Positions 1 to 11,008 of a stretch of 34,692 nt of DNA are shown in pieces; position 1 is the stretch's first letter; every line of letters starts with the position of its first letter. The stretch spans positions 1 through 34,692 of the forward strand of contig CAMCWU010000006.1 in the NCBI GenBank assembly GCA_945882675.1, read 5' to 3'. The notes under the pieces were generated by a model, which was given only the letters and a program-made list of their open reading frames with translations, was not told the DNA's origin and did not search any database. The DNA is from Klebsiella pneumoniae. GTDB lineage: Bacteria; Myxococcota_A; UBA796; GCA-2862545. Both the position numbers and the translations under genes were made by a program.

Positions 1-247
1 AGTAGTCCTGGAAGTAAGCACCTACCCCGGCCTGCTCCGCGTCCAGCGGGATCGCGCCCTCTGCCGGGAACAGCGTGTTGGCCACGAGCCGGGCAGTCTC
101 GACCTCGCCATCGGACAGGCGGACGGGCGAGGGGGGTGTGACGACGGACTCCGGCACGGCGCCTCCACCGGTCGGAGCGCTAGCGCGGTCCCCGCCGGCC
201 GTCTCAAGTACGGCGTCGAGAGCGATCGCGCAACATGCCGCATGCAA
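1..247 (-). CDS. Partial CDS running off the left edge; possibly gluconate 2-dehydrogenase subunit 3-like
   Basis: The minus-strand frame with codons ending at position 2 is open from a TTG at 247 to the edge. It reads ...VVTPPSPVRLSDGEVETARLVANTLFPAEGAIPLDAEQAGVGAYFQDY, resembling the LS..E...L..LA..L.P......A..AGV..Y.. pattern of PF13618-type subunits. Absent from the ORF track because it has no stop in the window; start codon uncertain. Confidence 0.45.
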   Translation of the reverse strand, partial: MHAACCAIALDAVLETAGGDRASAPTGGGAVPESVVTPPSPVRLSDGEVETARLVANTLFPAEGAIPLDAEQAGVGAYFQDY

Positions 248-301
248 GCTCCGCGCCTGCGTAGCGGCTTACGCACCGTGGCGCCGGCTACGCACCGACC
301 G

Positions 302-1057
302 TCAGGCGGTGGGCGTTTCGAGCTTGTACAGCCAGTGGGCGGCGCCGCCGCGCTCGGCCGCCGCGTGCATCTCGCGGGTGCGGACCTGGAACTCTGCCGC
401 GTTCGGGCGCCCCGCCGCGTACACGGCGGTGTGGAGCGACCGGTAGCCGTTCGCCTTCGGAGCGCGGATGTAGTCATCGAGCTCGCCTGGGATCGCCACG
501 TGCCGACCGTGGATCAGCGCCAGCACGTCGTCGCACTCCCCGATCGTGCTGACGACGACCCGGAGCGCCACGCGGTCGAAGATCCCGTCGGCGTCCCGCC
601 CTTTCTTCGCCATCTTCCGCCAGGTCGAGTACGCGGACTTCACCCGGCCGGTCACCACGCCGTCGATGCCGTGGTCCGCGAGCAGCCCCCGCGTGTCGTC
701 CGCGAGCCGCTCCAGCAACGCGGCCGCCATCGGCTCGACCGCCTGGAGCTCGGCGTACCGGACCGGCTCCAGCACGCGGAAGCTCGCCTCTTCCAGGGAG
801 GCGCGCCGGTCGCCCAGCCCCCGCCGCTCGGCCAGCGGCGCGAGCACCGCCAGCGTCTCGGTCGCGAGGGTCGAGTCCGGCCGCAGCGCGAGCGAGCCCA
901 CGCGGACGTCGAGCGCCGCGGCGAGGGCGTCCGCGTCCGGAAAGACGGCCGCCATCGCTTCGATTCCGGCGGTAGTGCCGAGCTCCGACACGGCGTCGAC
1001 GCCGAGTTGGGCGCTGTCGAAGAGGGAGGCGAGGAGGAGGGATCGCCAGGCGGTCAT
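302..1057 (-). CDS. RelA/SpoT-type (p)ppGpp synthetase domain protein, short form without an intact HD hydrolase or TGS/ACT domains
   Basis: Motifs LAPLAERRGL, KSAYSTWRKMAKKG, FDRVALRVVV, DDYIRAPKANGYRSLHTAVY and EFQVRTREMHAAAERGGAAHWLYK match the RelA/SpoT synthetase domain. The protein is only 251 aa. Confidence 0.85.
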   Translation of the reverse strand: MTAWRSLLLASLFDSAQLGVDAVSELGTTAGIEAMAAVFPDADALAAALDVRVGSLALRPDSTLATETLAVLAPLAERRGLGDRRASLEEASFRVLEPVRYAELQAVEPMAAALLERLADDTRGLLADHGIDGVVTGRVKSAYSTWRKMAKKGRDADGIFDRVALRVVVSTIGECDDVLALIHGRHVAIPGELDDYIRAPKANGYRSLHTAVYAAGRPNAAEFQVRTREMHAAAERGGAAHWLYKLETPTA

Positions 1058-1166
1058 GCGGCCTCGGTCTGCATGCCTCTAACTGCGTACGACCCGGCCA
1101 ACGGCAACATCCGCGTGACAGGACGGGACAGGGATCGGGCGTGTTATGCGGCGGGCAGGAGGCTGC

Positions 1167-1694
1167 GTGAAGTTCACCCTGGTCGACGAGCTGCCGTATG
1201 CGCGCGAGGTCGTGTTCCGCACCCACCGCGACAAGCTCGTGGACATCGTGCCGTACCTCCCGAACGTGAAGTCGATCGTCGTGGAGTCCCGGATCGAGGA
1301 AGGGCCGCTGGTGAAGCTCGTGAACCTCTGGTCGGGCACCACGAACGACGTGCCTACGGTGATCCGCCCTCTCGTCAAGCCCGAGCTCCTCACCTGGGTC
1401 GACCGCGCCACATGGGACGAGAGCAAGTGGTGTTGTGAGTGGGATATCCAGATCTCGGCGTTGCCGGACGCGATCACGGCCAGGGGCTTCAACACGTTCC
1501 GGGAAGAGGACGGCGAGACGATCATCCAGATGCAGGGAGAGTTCACGATTCACCCCGACCGCATCCCGGGCGTGCCGTCCTTCGTCGCGCGGGCTGCAGC
1601 ACCTGCGCTGGAACGCTTCGTGGTTGGCCTGCTTCAACCCAACCTTCGGAAGACCAACGAGTCGGTGAAGTTCTACATCCGCGATCATGGCTGA
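1167..1694 (+). CDS. DUF2505/START-like (SRPBCC) domain protein
   Basis: ORF 1146..1694; GTG at 1167 is preceded by AGGAGG at suitable spacing and begins [39 protein letters not shown], typical of DUF2505-like proteins. Confidence 0.6.
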   Translation: MKFTLVDELPYAREVVFRTHRDKLVDIVPYLPNVKSIVVESRIEEGPLVKLVNLWSGTTNDVPTVIRPLVKPELLTWVDRATWDESKWCCEWDIQISALPDAITARGFNTFREEDGETIIQMQGEFTIHPDRIPGVPSFVARAAAPALERFVVGLLQPNLRKTNESVKFYIRDHG

Positions 1695-1719
1695 CATCGG
1701 CCCCGCTGGCGGGTACACT
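1691..1719 (+). promoter_or_regulatory. Putative sigma70-type promoter for the TSP3-repeat lipoprotein gene
   Basis: CTGACA (1691-1696), 17-nt spacer, TACACT (1714-1719), located about 55 nt upstream of the ATG at 1774. Confidence 0.5.
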
Positions 1720-1773
1720 GGCGTGTCACAGGGTCGGGTGCTTCGGCGCCCGCATCCCCGGATCGGAGTTCGG

Positions 1774-3963
1774 ATGCGCATCGCCTCGCTGTGGCTCGCT
1801 CTCGTCGTCGTCGCCGTCGGCTGTGGCTCGAAGAATGAGCCGCTCGATACCGCCATCATCGAAGAGACCGGCGCGCCGGAGGTGCCGCTGGACTCCGACG
1901 GCGACGGCCTGCTCGACATCGACGAGGAGCTGTTCGGGACCCTCGTGAACGATCCGGACACGGACGACGACGGCCTGACGGACGGGGAGGAGATGAACGA
2001 GTTCTTCACCGATCCGCTCCTCGCCGACTCGGACAGCGACGGCCTGTCCGACTTCGAAGAGGTCGGGATCTACGGCACGAACCCGACGAGCGCGGACAGC
2101 GACTTCGACGGCCTGAACGACTCGGGGGAGATCCCGCTCGGCACCGACCCCGCCGACTACGACACGGACGGCGACGGCGTGTCCGATGGCGAGGAGAGCA
2201 TCGCCGGCAGCGACCCGCTGAACCCCGACACGGACGGGGACGGCATCTTCGACGGCCAGGAAGAAGGGCACGGATCCGGTGTCCTGCTCGTCGACACGGA
2301 CGGCGACGGCCTCAACGACTTCGCGGAGATCCGGATCTACGGCACCGACCCGAACGTCGCGGACACGGACGGCGACGGCATCGACGACCGCGAGGAAGCG
2401 GTGGTGCGCGGCCTGGACCCGCGGGAAGCCGATACGGACGGGGACGGCCTCGACGACGGCGAGGAGGTCGCGCTCGGCAGCGATCCGCTGGACAGCGACA
2501 CGGACAATGACGGCGCCATGGACGGCCTCGAGACCTGGGCCGGGACGAACCCGTTCGTCACCGACACGGACGGCGACGGCGTGCTCGACGGCACCGAGTT
2601 CGACAACGGCATGGACCCCACCGACACCGACACGGACGACGACGGCCTGACCGATCTGGTCGAGTTCAACGGCATCACGGATCCCGTAGACGACGACTCG
2701 GACGACGACGGCTTGACCGACGGAGACGAAGTCAACGTCTACGGCACGAACCCGACCCGCGGGGACTCCGACAAGGACACGCTCGAGGACTTCGACGAGC
2801 TGTTCGCGTACTTCACGGATCCGCTCAGCCCCGACACGGACGGCGACAGCCTCGACGACGGGAGGGAGGTGTTCGTCTACCTGACCGACCCGTCAGAAGT
2901 CGATACGGACGCCGACGGGCTCGACGACGGGGACGAGGTCAACCTCTGGAACACGGACCCCCGCGAGTCCGACACGGACGGCGACCTGCTGGACGACGGC
3001 GACGAGCTGTTCACGTACTTCCTCGATCCCCTCGACCCGGACGCCGATAGCGACCGCCTGTTCGACGGCGAGGAGTTCCAGAACGGCACGGACCCGCGGA
3101 CCATCGACTTCGACCACGACGGACTCATGGACGGGGCGGAGGTCCTCGACTTCCGCAGCTCGCCCACCATCGTGGACACGGACGGCGGCGGCTCCCCGGA
3201 CGCGGCGGAGGCCGGCAGCGGCCGCGACCCGCTCGACCCGACGGACGACCTCACCTGCGTGTTCGTGGAGGTGCCGGTCGTCGCGAGCGGCGTGGACGTC
3301 GGCGCCACGATCTTCCCGCAGTATGTTTCCGTCACCATGAAGGGCCACGTCAACGGCGGCACGATCGAGGACTACCGCCTGGACTCGGACGGTAACGGCG
3401 TGGCGGAGGACGAGTCGGCCGAGATCCGGTTCGGCATCCTCGACAACGCGCAGGTCGAGATCTGCTCCGTCACGTACGACGCGAACCTGGCCGCGATTCC
3501 TGCGGACGTGCTGTGGACGACCGACAGTGGCGGCGAGCTCGTGCAGGAGTTCCACCTGAACCTCGCGAACGGCAACAGCACCTGCGCGGCGCTGGACGCC
3601 GCGGACTACGGCACCACGGACATCCGCGCAGTGCTCGAGGCCGAGCTCTGGGGCGTGGCCGTCGGCGAGCTCGTGGAGCTCGCGGACGACCTGCAGGACC
3701 AGGTCGTGCTCGCGGGCGGGAACTGGGCGCTCGACTGGGAGCCCTACGTCGCCGGCTGGTATGTCACGTCCAACCGGGTCAACGCATTCGAGGTCGGCTG
3801 GACCATCGGCAACGACTCGACCTGCGGCCGCGTGGCGCTGGACGCGGCGGACGCGCTGATCCCGCTCGGCACCCCGACGTTGGCCTTCGCGGACGCCTAC
3901 TACACGAGCGAAGTGCTCACCCCGCTCCGCCTCTCGACCATCACGGGTATCGTCAGCCCGTGA
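1774..3963 (+). CDS. Lipoprotein with about 20 thrombospondin type-3-like Ca-binding repeats and a C-terminal unknown domain
   Basis: In-frame ATG at 1774 gives [20 protein letters not shown] (lipobox), followed by tandem DTDGDGLxDGEE repeats of about 22 aa. Confidence 0.85.
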   Translation: MRIASLWLALVVVAVGCGSKNEPLDTAIIEETGAPEVPLDSDGDGLLDIDEELFGTLVNDPDTDDDGLTDGEEMNEFFTDPLLADSDSDGLSDFEEVGIYGTNPTSADSDFDGLNDSGEIPLGTDPADYDTDGDGVSDGEESIAGSDPLNPDTDGDGIFDGQEEGHGSGVLLVDTDGDGLNDFAEIRIYGTDPNVADTDGDGIDDREEAVVRGLDPREADTDGDGLDDGEEVALGSDPLDSDTDNDGAMDGLETWAGTNPFVTDTDGDGVLDGTEFDNGMDPTDTDTDDDGLTDLVEFNGITDPVDDDSDDDGLTDGDEVNVYGTNPTRGDSDKDTLEDFDELFAYFTDPLSPDTDGDSLDDGREVFVYLTDPSEVDTDADGLDDGDEVNLWNTDPRESDTDGDLLDDGDELFTYFLDPLDPDADSDRLFDGEEFQNGTDPRTIDFDHDGLMDGAEVLDFRSSPTIVDTDGGGSPDAAEAGSGRDPLDPTDDLTCVFVEVPVVASGVDVGATIFPQYVSVTMKGHVNGGTIEDYRLDSDGNGVAEDESAEIRFGILDNAQVEICSVTYDANLAAIPADVLWTTDSGGELVQEFHLNLANGNSTCAALDAADYGTTDIRAVLEAELWGVAVGELVELADDLQDQVVLAGGNWALDWEPYVAGWYVTSNRVNAFEVGWTIGNDSTCGRVALDAADALIPLGTPTLAFADAYYTSEVLTPLRLSTITGIVSP

Positions 3964-4817
3964 GTGCGACAGCGGGGATCGGGCGGTTGTACCTGGTCCC
4001 CACGCCCATCGGAGACGCGACCGACCTCTCGCCGCGCGCGATCGCCGTCCTCGGGGCGGCGGATGTCGTCGCGGCGGAGGACACGCGCGTGGCGCGCGCG
4101 CTGCTGCACGGCGCCGGGATCTCGGGGCGCGACATCGTCCGGTACGACGACCATACGGAGCTCGCGCAGGCCCCGGCGCTCGTGGCGCGGATGCTCGCGG
4201 GGAGCGCCGTCGCGCTGGTGAGCGACGCCGGCACCCCGCTGTGCTCGGACCCCGGCTACCGGCTCGTGCGGGCCGCCATCGACGCCGGCGTGCAGGTCGT
4301 GCCGTTGCCGGGCCCCAACGCGGCCGTCACGGCGCTCATCGCGAGCGGGCTGCCGAGCGACCGGTTCCTGTTCCTCGGCTTCCCGCCTCGCCAGGGTGGC
4401 CCGCGGGAGAGCTTCCTGCGCGCCGTGGCTGCCGAGCCCGCGACCCTCGTGCTGTACGAGGCCCCGCACAGGATCCTCGACACGCTCGACGCCGCGCGCG
4501 CCGCGCTGGGCGATCGGCCGGCGTGCCTCGCGATCTCGCTCACGAAGGAGTGGGAGCGGTTCCACCGCGGGCCGCTCTCCGCCGTCCGCGCCGGGATCGA
4601 CGGCGAAGGCGAGATCCTCGGCGAGATGACGCTGGTGATCGGCGGCTGCCCCGAGGACGAGCGCGGCGACCGCGAGCGCGTCGAGCAGCTCGTGCGCACG
4701 CTCGCCGCGGCGGGCGTGTCGCCGGCCGTGATCCGCGACGCCGTGGGCGAGGCGTTCGGCTGGCCGAAGCGCGAGCTCTACCAGCTCGCCCTCGCGAGCC
4801 GGCCGGCGGGAAGCTAG
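3960..4817 (+). CDS. rsmI: 16S rRNA (cytidine(1402)-2'-O)-methyltransferase
   Basis: GTG at 3960 overlaps the upstream stop (GTGA). Protein [49 protein letters not shown]...[16 protein letters not shown]...[17 protein letters not shown]...FLGFPPR. Confidence 0.95.
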   Translation: MSATAGIGRLYLVPTPIGDATDLSPRAIAVLGAADVVAAEDTRVARALLHGAGISGRDIVRYDDHTELAQAPALVARMLAGSAVALVSDAGTPLCSDPGYRLVRAAIDAGVQVVPLPGPNAAVTALIASGLPSDRFLFLGFPPRQGGPRESFLRAVAAEPATLVLYEAPHRILDTLDAARAALGDRPACLAISLTKEWERFHRGPLSAVRAGIDGEGEILGEMTLVIGGCPEDERGDRERVEQLVRTLAAAGVSPAVIRDAVGEAFGWPKRELYQLALASRPAGS

Positions 4818-4837
4818 ATTCCCGGGGTGGAGGTCCC

Positions 4838-5482
4838 ATGTCCCCCGGCGCCCCGAACCCCGAGCTGGAAGCCCGCGCAGCGCGCTACCGCCGGCTGCTC
4901 GCCTACGAGATCGACCGCATCCTGGGCGACCTCGGCACGCGGCGGTTCATGCTGCTGGAAGTGTGGAGCCGGCACCGCGATCGCGGCCCGTTCCTCGACA
5001 CGCTCGAGTCGCGCTGGAGCACGCTCGGGTTCCCGGAGCTCGCGCTGCTCGAGCCGGACGTGCTCGGGCTGACCGAGCGATTCTACCGGGAGCTCGCGGA
5101 CTTCCGGCTGTACATGGCCTTCACCGACGATATGCCGAGCACGCTCTCGGACCGGTACGATCAGGTCGTCGACCGGCTGCAGCGGGTGGGCGTACCGGCG
5201 ATCGACGCGCTGGGCGGTGTGGAGCTCCCGGATGCGCTCGAGCGCAGCCGGGATCCGGCGATCCGGGTCGGGATGCCCGTGCTGGCGGAGCCCGACGTCT
5301 CGCCAGTTCAGCCGACGACGAGCGTGCGAGAGGTCATCTACGAGGAGATCGAGATGAACAGCTTGAGCGCCGCCGCACCCGGCGGCTCGATGTTCCCGCC
5401 GAGCCCGGCGCAGCTCAACGAGACGCAGGAGGAGCGGGAGGCGCGGGTGAGCTGGCGGAAGACTGGGAAGAGCTTCGAGTAG
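4838..5482 (+). CDS. Hypothetical protein
   Basis: ATG at 4838 within ORF 4241..5482; coherent protein MSPGAPNPELEARAARYRRLLAYEIDRILGDLGTRRFMLLEVWSR...; RBS-like GGAGG upstream. Confidence 0.7.
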   Translation: MSPGAPNPELEARAARYRRLLAYEIDRILGDLGTRRFMLLEVWSRHRDRGPFLDTLESRWSTLGFPELALLEPDVLGLTERFYRELADFRLYMAFTDDMPSTLSDRYDQVVDRLQRVGVPAIDALGGVELPDALERSRDPAIRVGMPVLAEPDVSPVQPTTSVREVIYEEIEMNSLSAAAPGGSMFPPSPAQLNETQEEREARVSWRKTGKSFE

Positions 5483-5518
5483 GCTCCCGCGGCGCGATGG
5501 TCCACCGCTGAACGACAA

Positions 5519-5540
5519 AGGGCGCCCCGAAGGACGCCCT
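5519..5540 (-). terminator. Intrinsic-terminator-like hairpin with a UUCG tetraloop downstream of hppA
   Basis: Minus strand AGGGCGTCC-TTCG-GGGCGCCCT followed by TTTGTC: 9-bp stem including one G-U pair. The equivalent plus-strand pair would be a C-A mismatch, so the fold favours minus-strand RNA. Confidence 0.75.
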
Positions 5541-5561
5541 CGTTCCCCTCAGACGGGCTCT

Positions 5562-7640
<2,079 letters not shown>

Positions 7641-7743
7641 GGTCAGCTGCCCTTCGGGAAAGACGGAGTACGGGGCACGGGCCCCACAAGGAGATTGGCG
7701 CCGCGCATAACGGATTTTGACGACCGCTGCACGTTTGTGACGC

Positions 7744-8583
7744 TCAGCCGCTCGCGATCACGGAGAAATCCAGCGATCCGTCGCCGGCCTGGAGGTGGGC
7801 GTCCATGTGGGCGGCGATCCCGGGGAGCACCATGAGCGGGAGCTCGCCGCAAGCCTCGATCATCAGCCGCACGTCCTTGCGCGCCATCCCGAGCTCGAAC
7901 GACGCCGGGGAGAACTTCCCGGCGGCGATCTTCGGTCCGCGCGCGGTGAGGAACCCACCGGGGTTGAGAGCCGTGAGGACCTCCATGGCCGCCGCGGGAG
8001 GCAGGTCGCTCGCACGCGCGAGCTGGAAGATGTCGCCGAGGACGCCGACCATGGAGATGATGGCCGCATTCCCGAACAGCTTGTACACCGCCGCCTGGTC
8101 CGCCCGCTCCCCGATGTACCAGACCCTGCCGGTCATGGGGGTCAGGAACCCCTCGAGCTCGTCGAACCGGTCCTTCGGGCCGCTGGCGAGCATGAGTCCC
8201 GTGGCGTCCCGCGCGTTCTGCGGGCCCATGAACACCGGGGCCGGGAGGTACGGGATGCCGAGCGTGTCCATGCGGGCCGCGCGCGCCGTGACGCCCGCGG
8301 GCGCGCTCGTGGAGTGATCGATGACCGGCACTCCGCGGAGGATCTCGATCAGCTCCGCCAGGACGGCGTCCACGGCCACATCCTCCGACAAGCACAGGTG
8401 CACGCGGCTCGCGCCCCGCACGGCGTCCGTGGGGCTCGCGGCGGCCCTGGCACCGTGGATCTCCAGCGCCTGGGCCTTGCTCGCGGTCCGGTTCCAGACG
8501 ACTACGTCCTCGCCGCGGCGCCGCATGGCCTCCACCATGCCAGAGCCGAGCAGACCGGTGCCGAGAAACGCGATATGGGACAT
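7744..8583 (-). CDS. NAD(P)-dependent beta-hydroxyacid dehydrogenase family oxidoreductase (3-hydroxyisobutyrate dehydrogenase-like)
   Basis: [49 protein letters not shown], and KLFGNAA near the catalytic Lys region. Confidence 0.85.
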   Translation of the reverse strand: MSHIAFLGTGLLGSGMVEAMRRRGEDVVVWNRTASKAQALEIHGARAAASPTDAVRGASRVHLCLSEDVAVDAVLAELIEILRGVPVIDHSTSAPAGVTARAARMDTLGIPYLPAPVFMGPQNARDATGLMLASGPKDRFDELEGFLTPMTGRVWYIGERADQAAVYKLFGNAAIISMVGVLGDIFQLARASDLPPAAAMEVLTALNPGGFLTARGPKIAAGKFSPASFELGMARKDVRLMIEACGELPLMVLPGIAAHMDAHLQAGDGSLDFSVIASG

Positions 8584-8681
8584 GGAGGGGCTCCTTCGGG
8601 AGAGCCCGATAGGTAACCCGACGCCTCCCCACCGGAGTGCGACGATCGGCAGCGGGTGCTACAACGGACGGGGGAGGGTGG

Positions 8682-10157
8682 ATGCGGAGCTGGCTCGTGC
8701 TCGGGCTGCTGGCGTGCCGCGGCAAGGACGCCACGGACACCGCAGGCACCCCCCTGACGGACACCGTCCCGGATGGAACCACCGACCCGGCCGGCGCGGA
8801 TGTGGTGTCTGCGGAATGCACGTTAGACCCTGACAATAGCCTCCGCGCCACCTGCAGCGTGGACCTGGACTCTCCGGACGACGTGGAGATCACGTTCCTG
8901 GCGGACGGCGTGGAAGGCATGGTGTTCCGGAGCGCGGTGCCCGCCGCCCGCCACGTCGTCGAGGTCTGGGGGCTCGTCCAGGAGACGGAGTTCCAGTGGG
9001 CGGCCACGCCCGTGGGCAACCCCGCTGGCGGCCAGCAGGGGAGCCTGATCGCCGGCTCCCTCCCGGTGACGCTCGACCGGATGACGGTAGACGTGCAGGC
9101 GCCCGGCCCGCACGGTGACGACGCCGTCCTGCTCAACTACGGCTGCGACACCTTCCAGGAGGCCCTGGTGATCCTCGACCGTGAAGGTCGGGTTCGCTGG
9201 TACCAGGACATCTCGGAGCTCACGGCCCCACCGGGCCCGAAGACGGTGCGCGGGCTGAACATCACGCCGGAGGGCACGATCCTCGCGGTCCTCGACCGGA
9301 CGGCGGTCGTCGAGTACGCGCTCCACGGGACGCTCCTGCTTTACCTGGACGGCGCGGCGTTGGACCATCCCGTCCACCACGACCTGAACCGCTGGAACGA
9401 CCTCACCTATGTCGTCTTCGCCGAGCAGGTGGAGGGCCCGGACGGCCCGACCGTCACGGACGGGTTCTACGTCTTCGACGGCACGGGCACGCGCGTAGCG
9501 GAGTGGCACTCCGCGGACCACATCTCGCCGGTGGACGGCGGATCCGCGGGCGGCGGGTACTGGGCCGACCTGTTCCCGGGCGCCATCGACTGGTCCCACA
9601 CGAACGCGCTCGCGGTCGACCCGGACGGCGGCGTCACGCTCTCGTTGCGGTACCAGTCGGCGCTCGTGCACGTGGTCGGAGACCCGGCGGCCGCGGACTT
9701 TGGCGCGGTCTCCTGGATCCTCGTCGGGGACCCCGAGAAGTCGGTCCTGACGTCGACGCTCGCGTTCGCGTCGAGCACGGGGATCGCGGACGTCGCGTTC
9801 GAGCAGCAGCATCACGTGGCGTCGGTGGCGGGCGGGCTGACTCTCTGGGACAACGGCCGGGAACCCGAGAGCGGGAGCCGCGTGCTCGAGCTGGCGATCA
9901 GCGGCGGCGCGGCGGACGCCGTGCGCGAGTGGCCCGTCGGCGCGTTCTGCCCCGGGCAGGGGAGCGGAACGGTGCTCCGGAGCGGCAATGTGCTCGTGGA
10001 CTGCGCGCCCGCGGACACCATCGCAGAGGTCGACCCGGCCGGCGTGACGCTCTGGAGCGCGTCCGTGTCGTGCGGTCTCGGGATGATGCTCCGGCCGCTC
10101 TACCGGGGGCTGCCGATCGACCTGTTCCCCGCCGCGGGGGCCAGCTCGGTGCCATGA
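8682..10157 (+). CDS. Arylsulfotransferase (ASST)-like lipoprotein
   Basis: In-frame ATG at 8682 with MRSWLVLGLLAC|RGK lipobox. Body has NYGCDTFQEALVILDREGRVRWYQDI, HHDLNRWNDLTYVVFAE, DWSHTNALAVDPDGGVTLSLRYQSALVHV, QQHHVA...LTLWDNG and GSGTVLRSGNVLVDC, consistent with an ASST-type beta-propeller. Confidence 0.7.
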   Translation: MRSWLVLGLLACRGKDATDTAGTPLTDTVPDGTTDPAGADVVSAECTLDPDNSLRATCSVDLDSPDDVEITFLADGVEGMVFRSAVPAARHVVEVWGLVQETEFQWAATPVGNPAGGQQGSLIAGSLPVTLDRMTVDVQAPGPHGDDAVLLNYGCDTFQEALVILDREGRVRWYQDISELTAPPGPKTVRGLNITPEGTILAVLDRTAVVEYALHGTLLLYLDGAALDHPVHHDLNRWNDLTYVVFAEQVEGPDGPTVTDGFYVFDGTGTRVAEWHSADHISPVDGGSAGGGYWADLFPGAIDWSHTNALAVDPDGGVTLSLRYQSALVHVVGDPAAADFGAVSWILVGDPEKSVLTSTLAFASSTGIADVAFEQQHHVASVAGGLTLWDNGREPESGSRVLELAISGGAADAVREWPVGAFCPGQGSGTVLRSGNVLVDCAPADTIAEVDPAGVTLWSASVSCGLGMMLRPLYRGLPIDLFPAAGASSVP

Positions 10158-11008
10158 CGGGGTTCCGTGACCGCGTGGATGCGCTGCCGCGCCTCGGGCT
10201 CGGGATATCGACGGAGTACGGCGTGGGTGCGCACGGGGTAGATCCGCTCGCGCTGCACCGGCGTCGGCCCGACCTGATCCGCTTCCTGGAGGTCGGCGCG
10301 GACCTGGAGCGCGGGGTGGACGGCCCGACGGACGCGTGGGTGGCCGCGGGCCTGCCGACGACCTGGCACTTCCTGGACATCAACCTCGAGGATCCCGCAG
10401 ACCGGGACCTCGCGTGGGCCGACGACGCGGCCGCGCTCGCGCGGCGGTGCGGTGCGGCGTGGATGTGCGGGGACGCCGGGCGCTGGCGCGTCGGCCCGCG
10501 GGACCGCGGCCACGGGGTGCTCCTGCCGCCCATTTTATGCCGGGAGTCGGCGGAGATCCTGGCGGACAGCGTGACCTGGCTCCGAGACGCCACGGGCCTG
10601 GAGGTCCTGCCGGAGAACCCGCCCGCCCACGTGTTCCTGGGCGACATGCATATCCTCGACTACTTCGCAGTGGTGGCGGAGCGCGCCGATTGCGGGCTGC
10701 TGCTCGACGTCGCACACCTGGCGATCGCACAGCGCGTGGCGGGGCGCGGACCGCTCGACGGCCTCGACGGCTTCCCGCTCGACCGAGTGGTGGAGGTCCA
10801 CGTGGCGGGGGGCCGGGAGATCCGGGTCCGCGGCCGCACGTTCGTGGAGGACGATCACGGCCCGCACCCGCTAACGGACACGTGGGAGATCTTCCGGCAC
10901 GTCGTGGAGCGGGCGCCGAACCTGAGGGCCGTCGTGGTGGAGTGCGAGCGGAACCCGCCGGCGGTAGTGATCCCGCTGTTCGAGCGGGTCGCGCAGGTCT
11001 GGGCGTGA
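10154..11008 (+). CDS. DUF692 / MNIO family (multinuclear non-heme iron-dependent oxidase-like) protein
   Basis: ATGA overlap with the upstream gene. GLGISTEYGVGAH, RFLEVGAD, TWHFLDINLED, LEVLPENPPAHVFLGDMHILDYFAVVAERADCGLLLDVAHLAI, VVEVHVAGG, VEDDHGPHPLTDTW and AVVVECERN match DUF692 positions. Confidence 0.8.
   Translation: MTGFRDRVDALPRLGLGISTEYGVGAHGVDPLALHRRRPDLIRFLEVGADLERGVDGPTDAWVAAGLPTTWHFLDINLEDPADRDLAWADDAAALARRCGAAWMCGDAGRWRVGPRDRGHGVLLPPILCRESAEILADSVTWLRDATGLEVLPENPPAHVFLGDMHILDYFAVVAERADCGLLLDVAHLAIAQRVAGRGPLDGLDGFPLDRVVEVHVAGGREIRVRGRTFVEDDHGPHPLTDTWEIFRHVVERAPNLRAVVVECERNPPAVVIPLFERVAQVWA

Noticed and set aside
474-2009. 511-aa minus-strand ORF
   Set aside because: Spans the RelA-like gene out of frame and the DUF2505-like gene in antisense, with Arg/Ala-rich sequence in the overlapping part.
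1834-3240. Tandem DNA periodicity considered as CRISPR or a non-coding satellite
   Set aside because: The roughly 66-bp period is fully explained by in-frame TSP3-type protein repeats; there are no conserved direct repeats with unique spacers.
7672-7685. GGGGC-ACGG-GCCCC small hairpin upstream of hppA
   Set aside because: A 5-bp GC stem is expected by chance at this GC content; no riboswitch-like context recognised.
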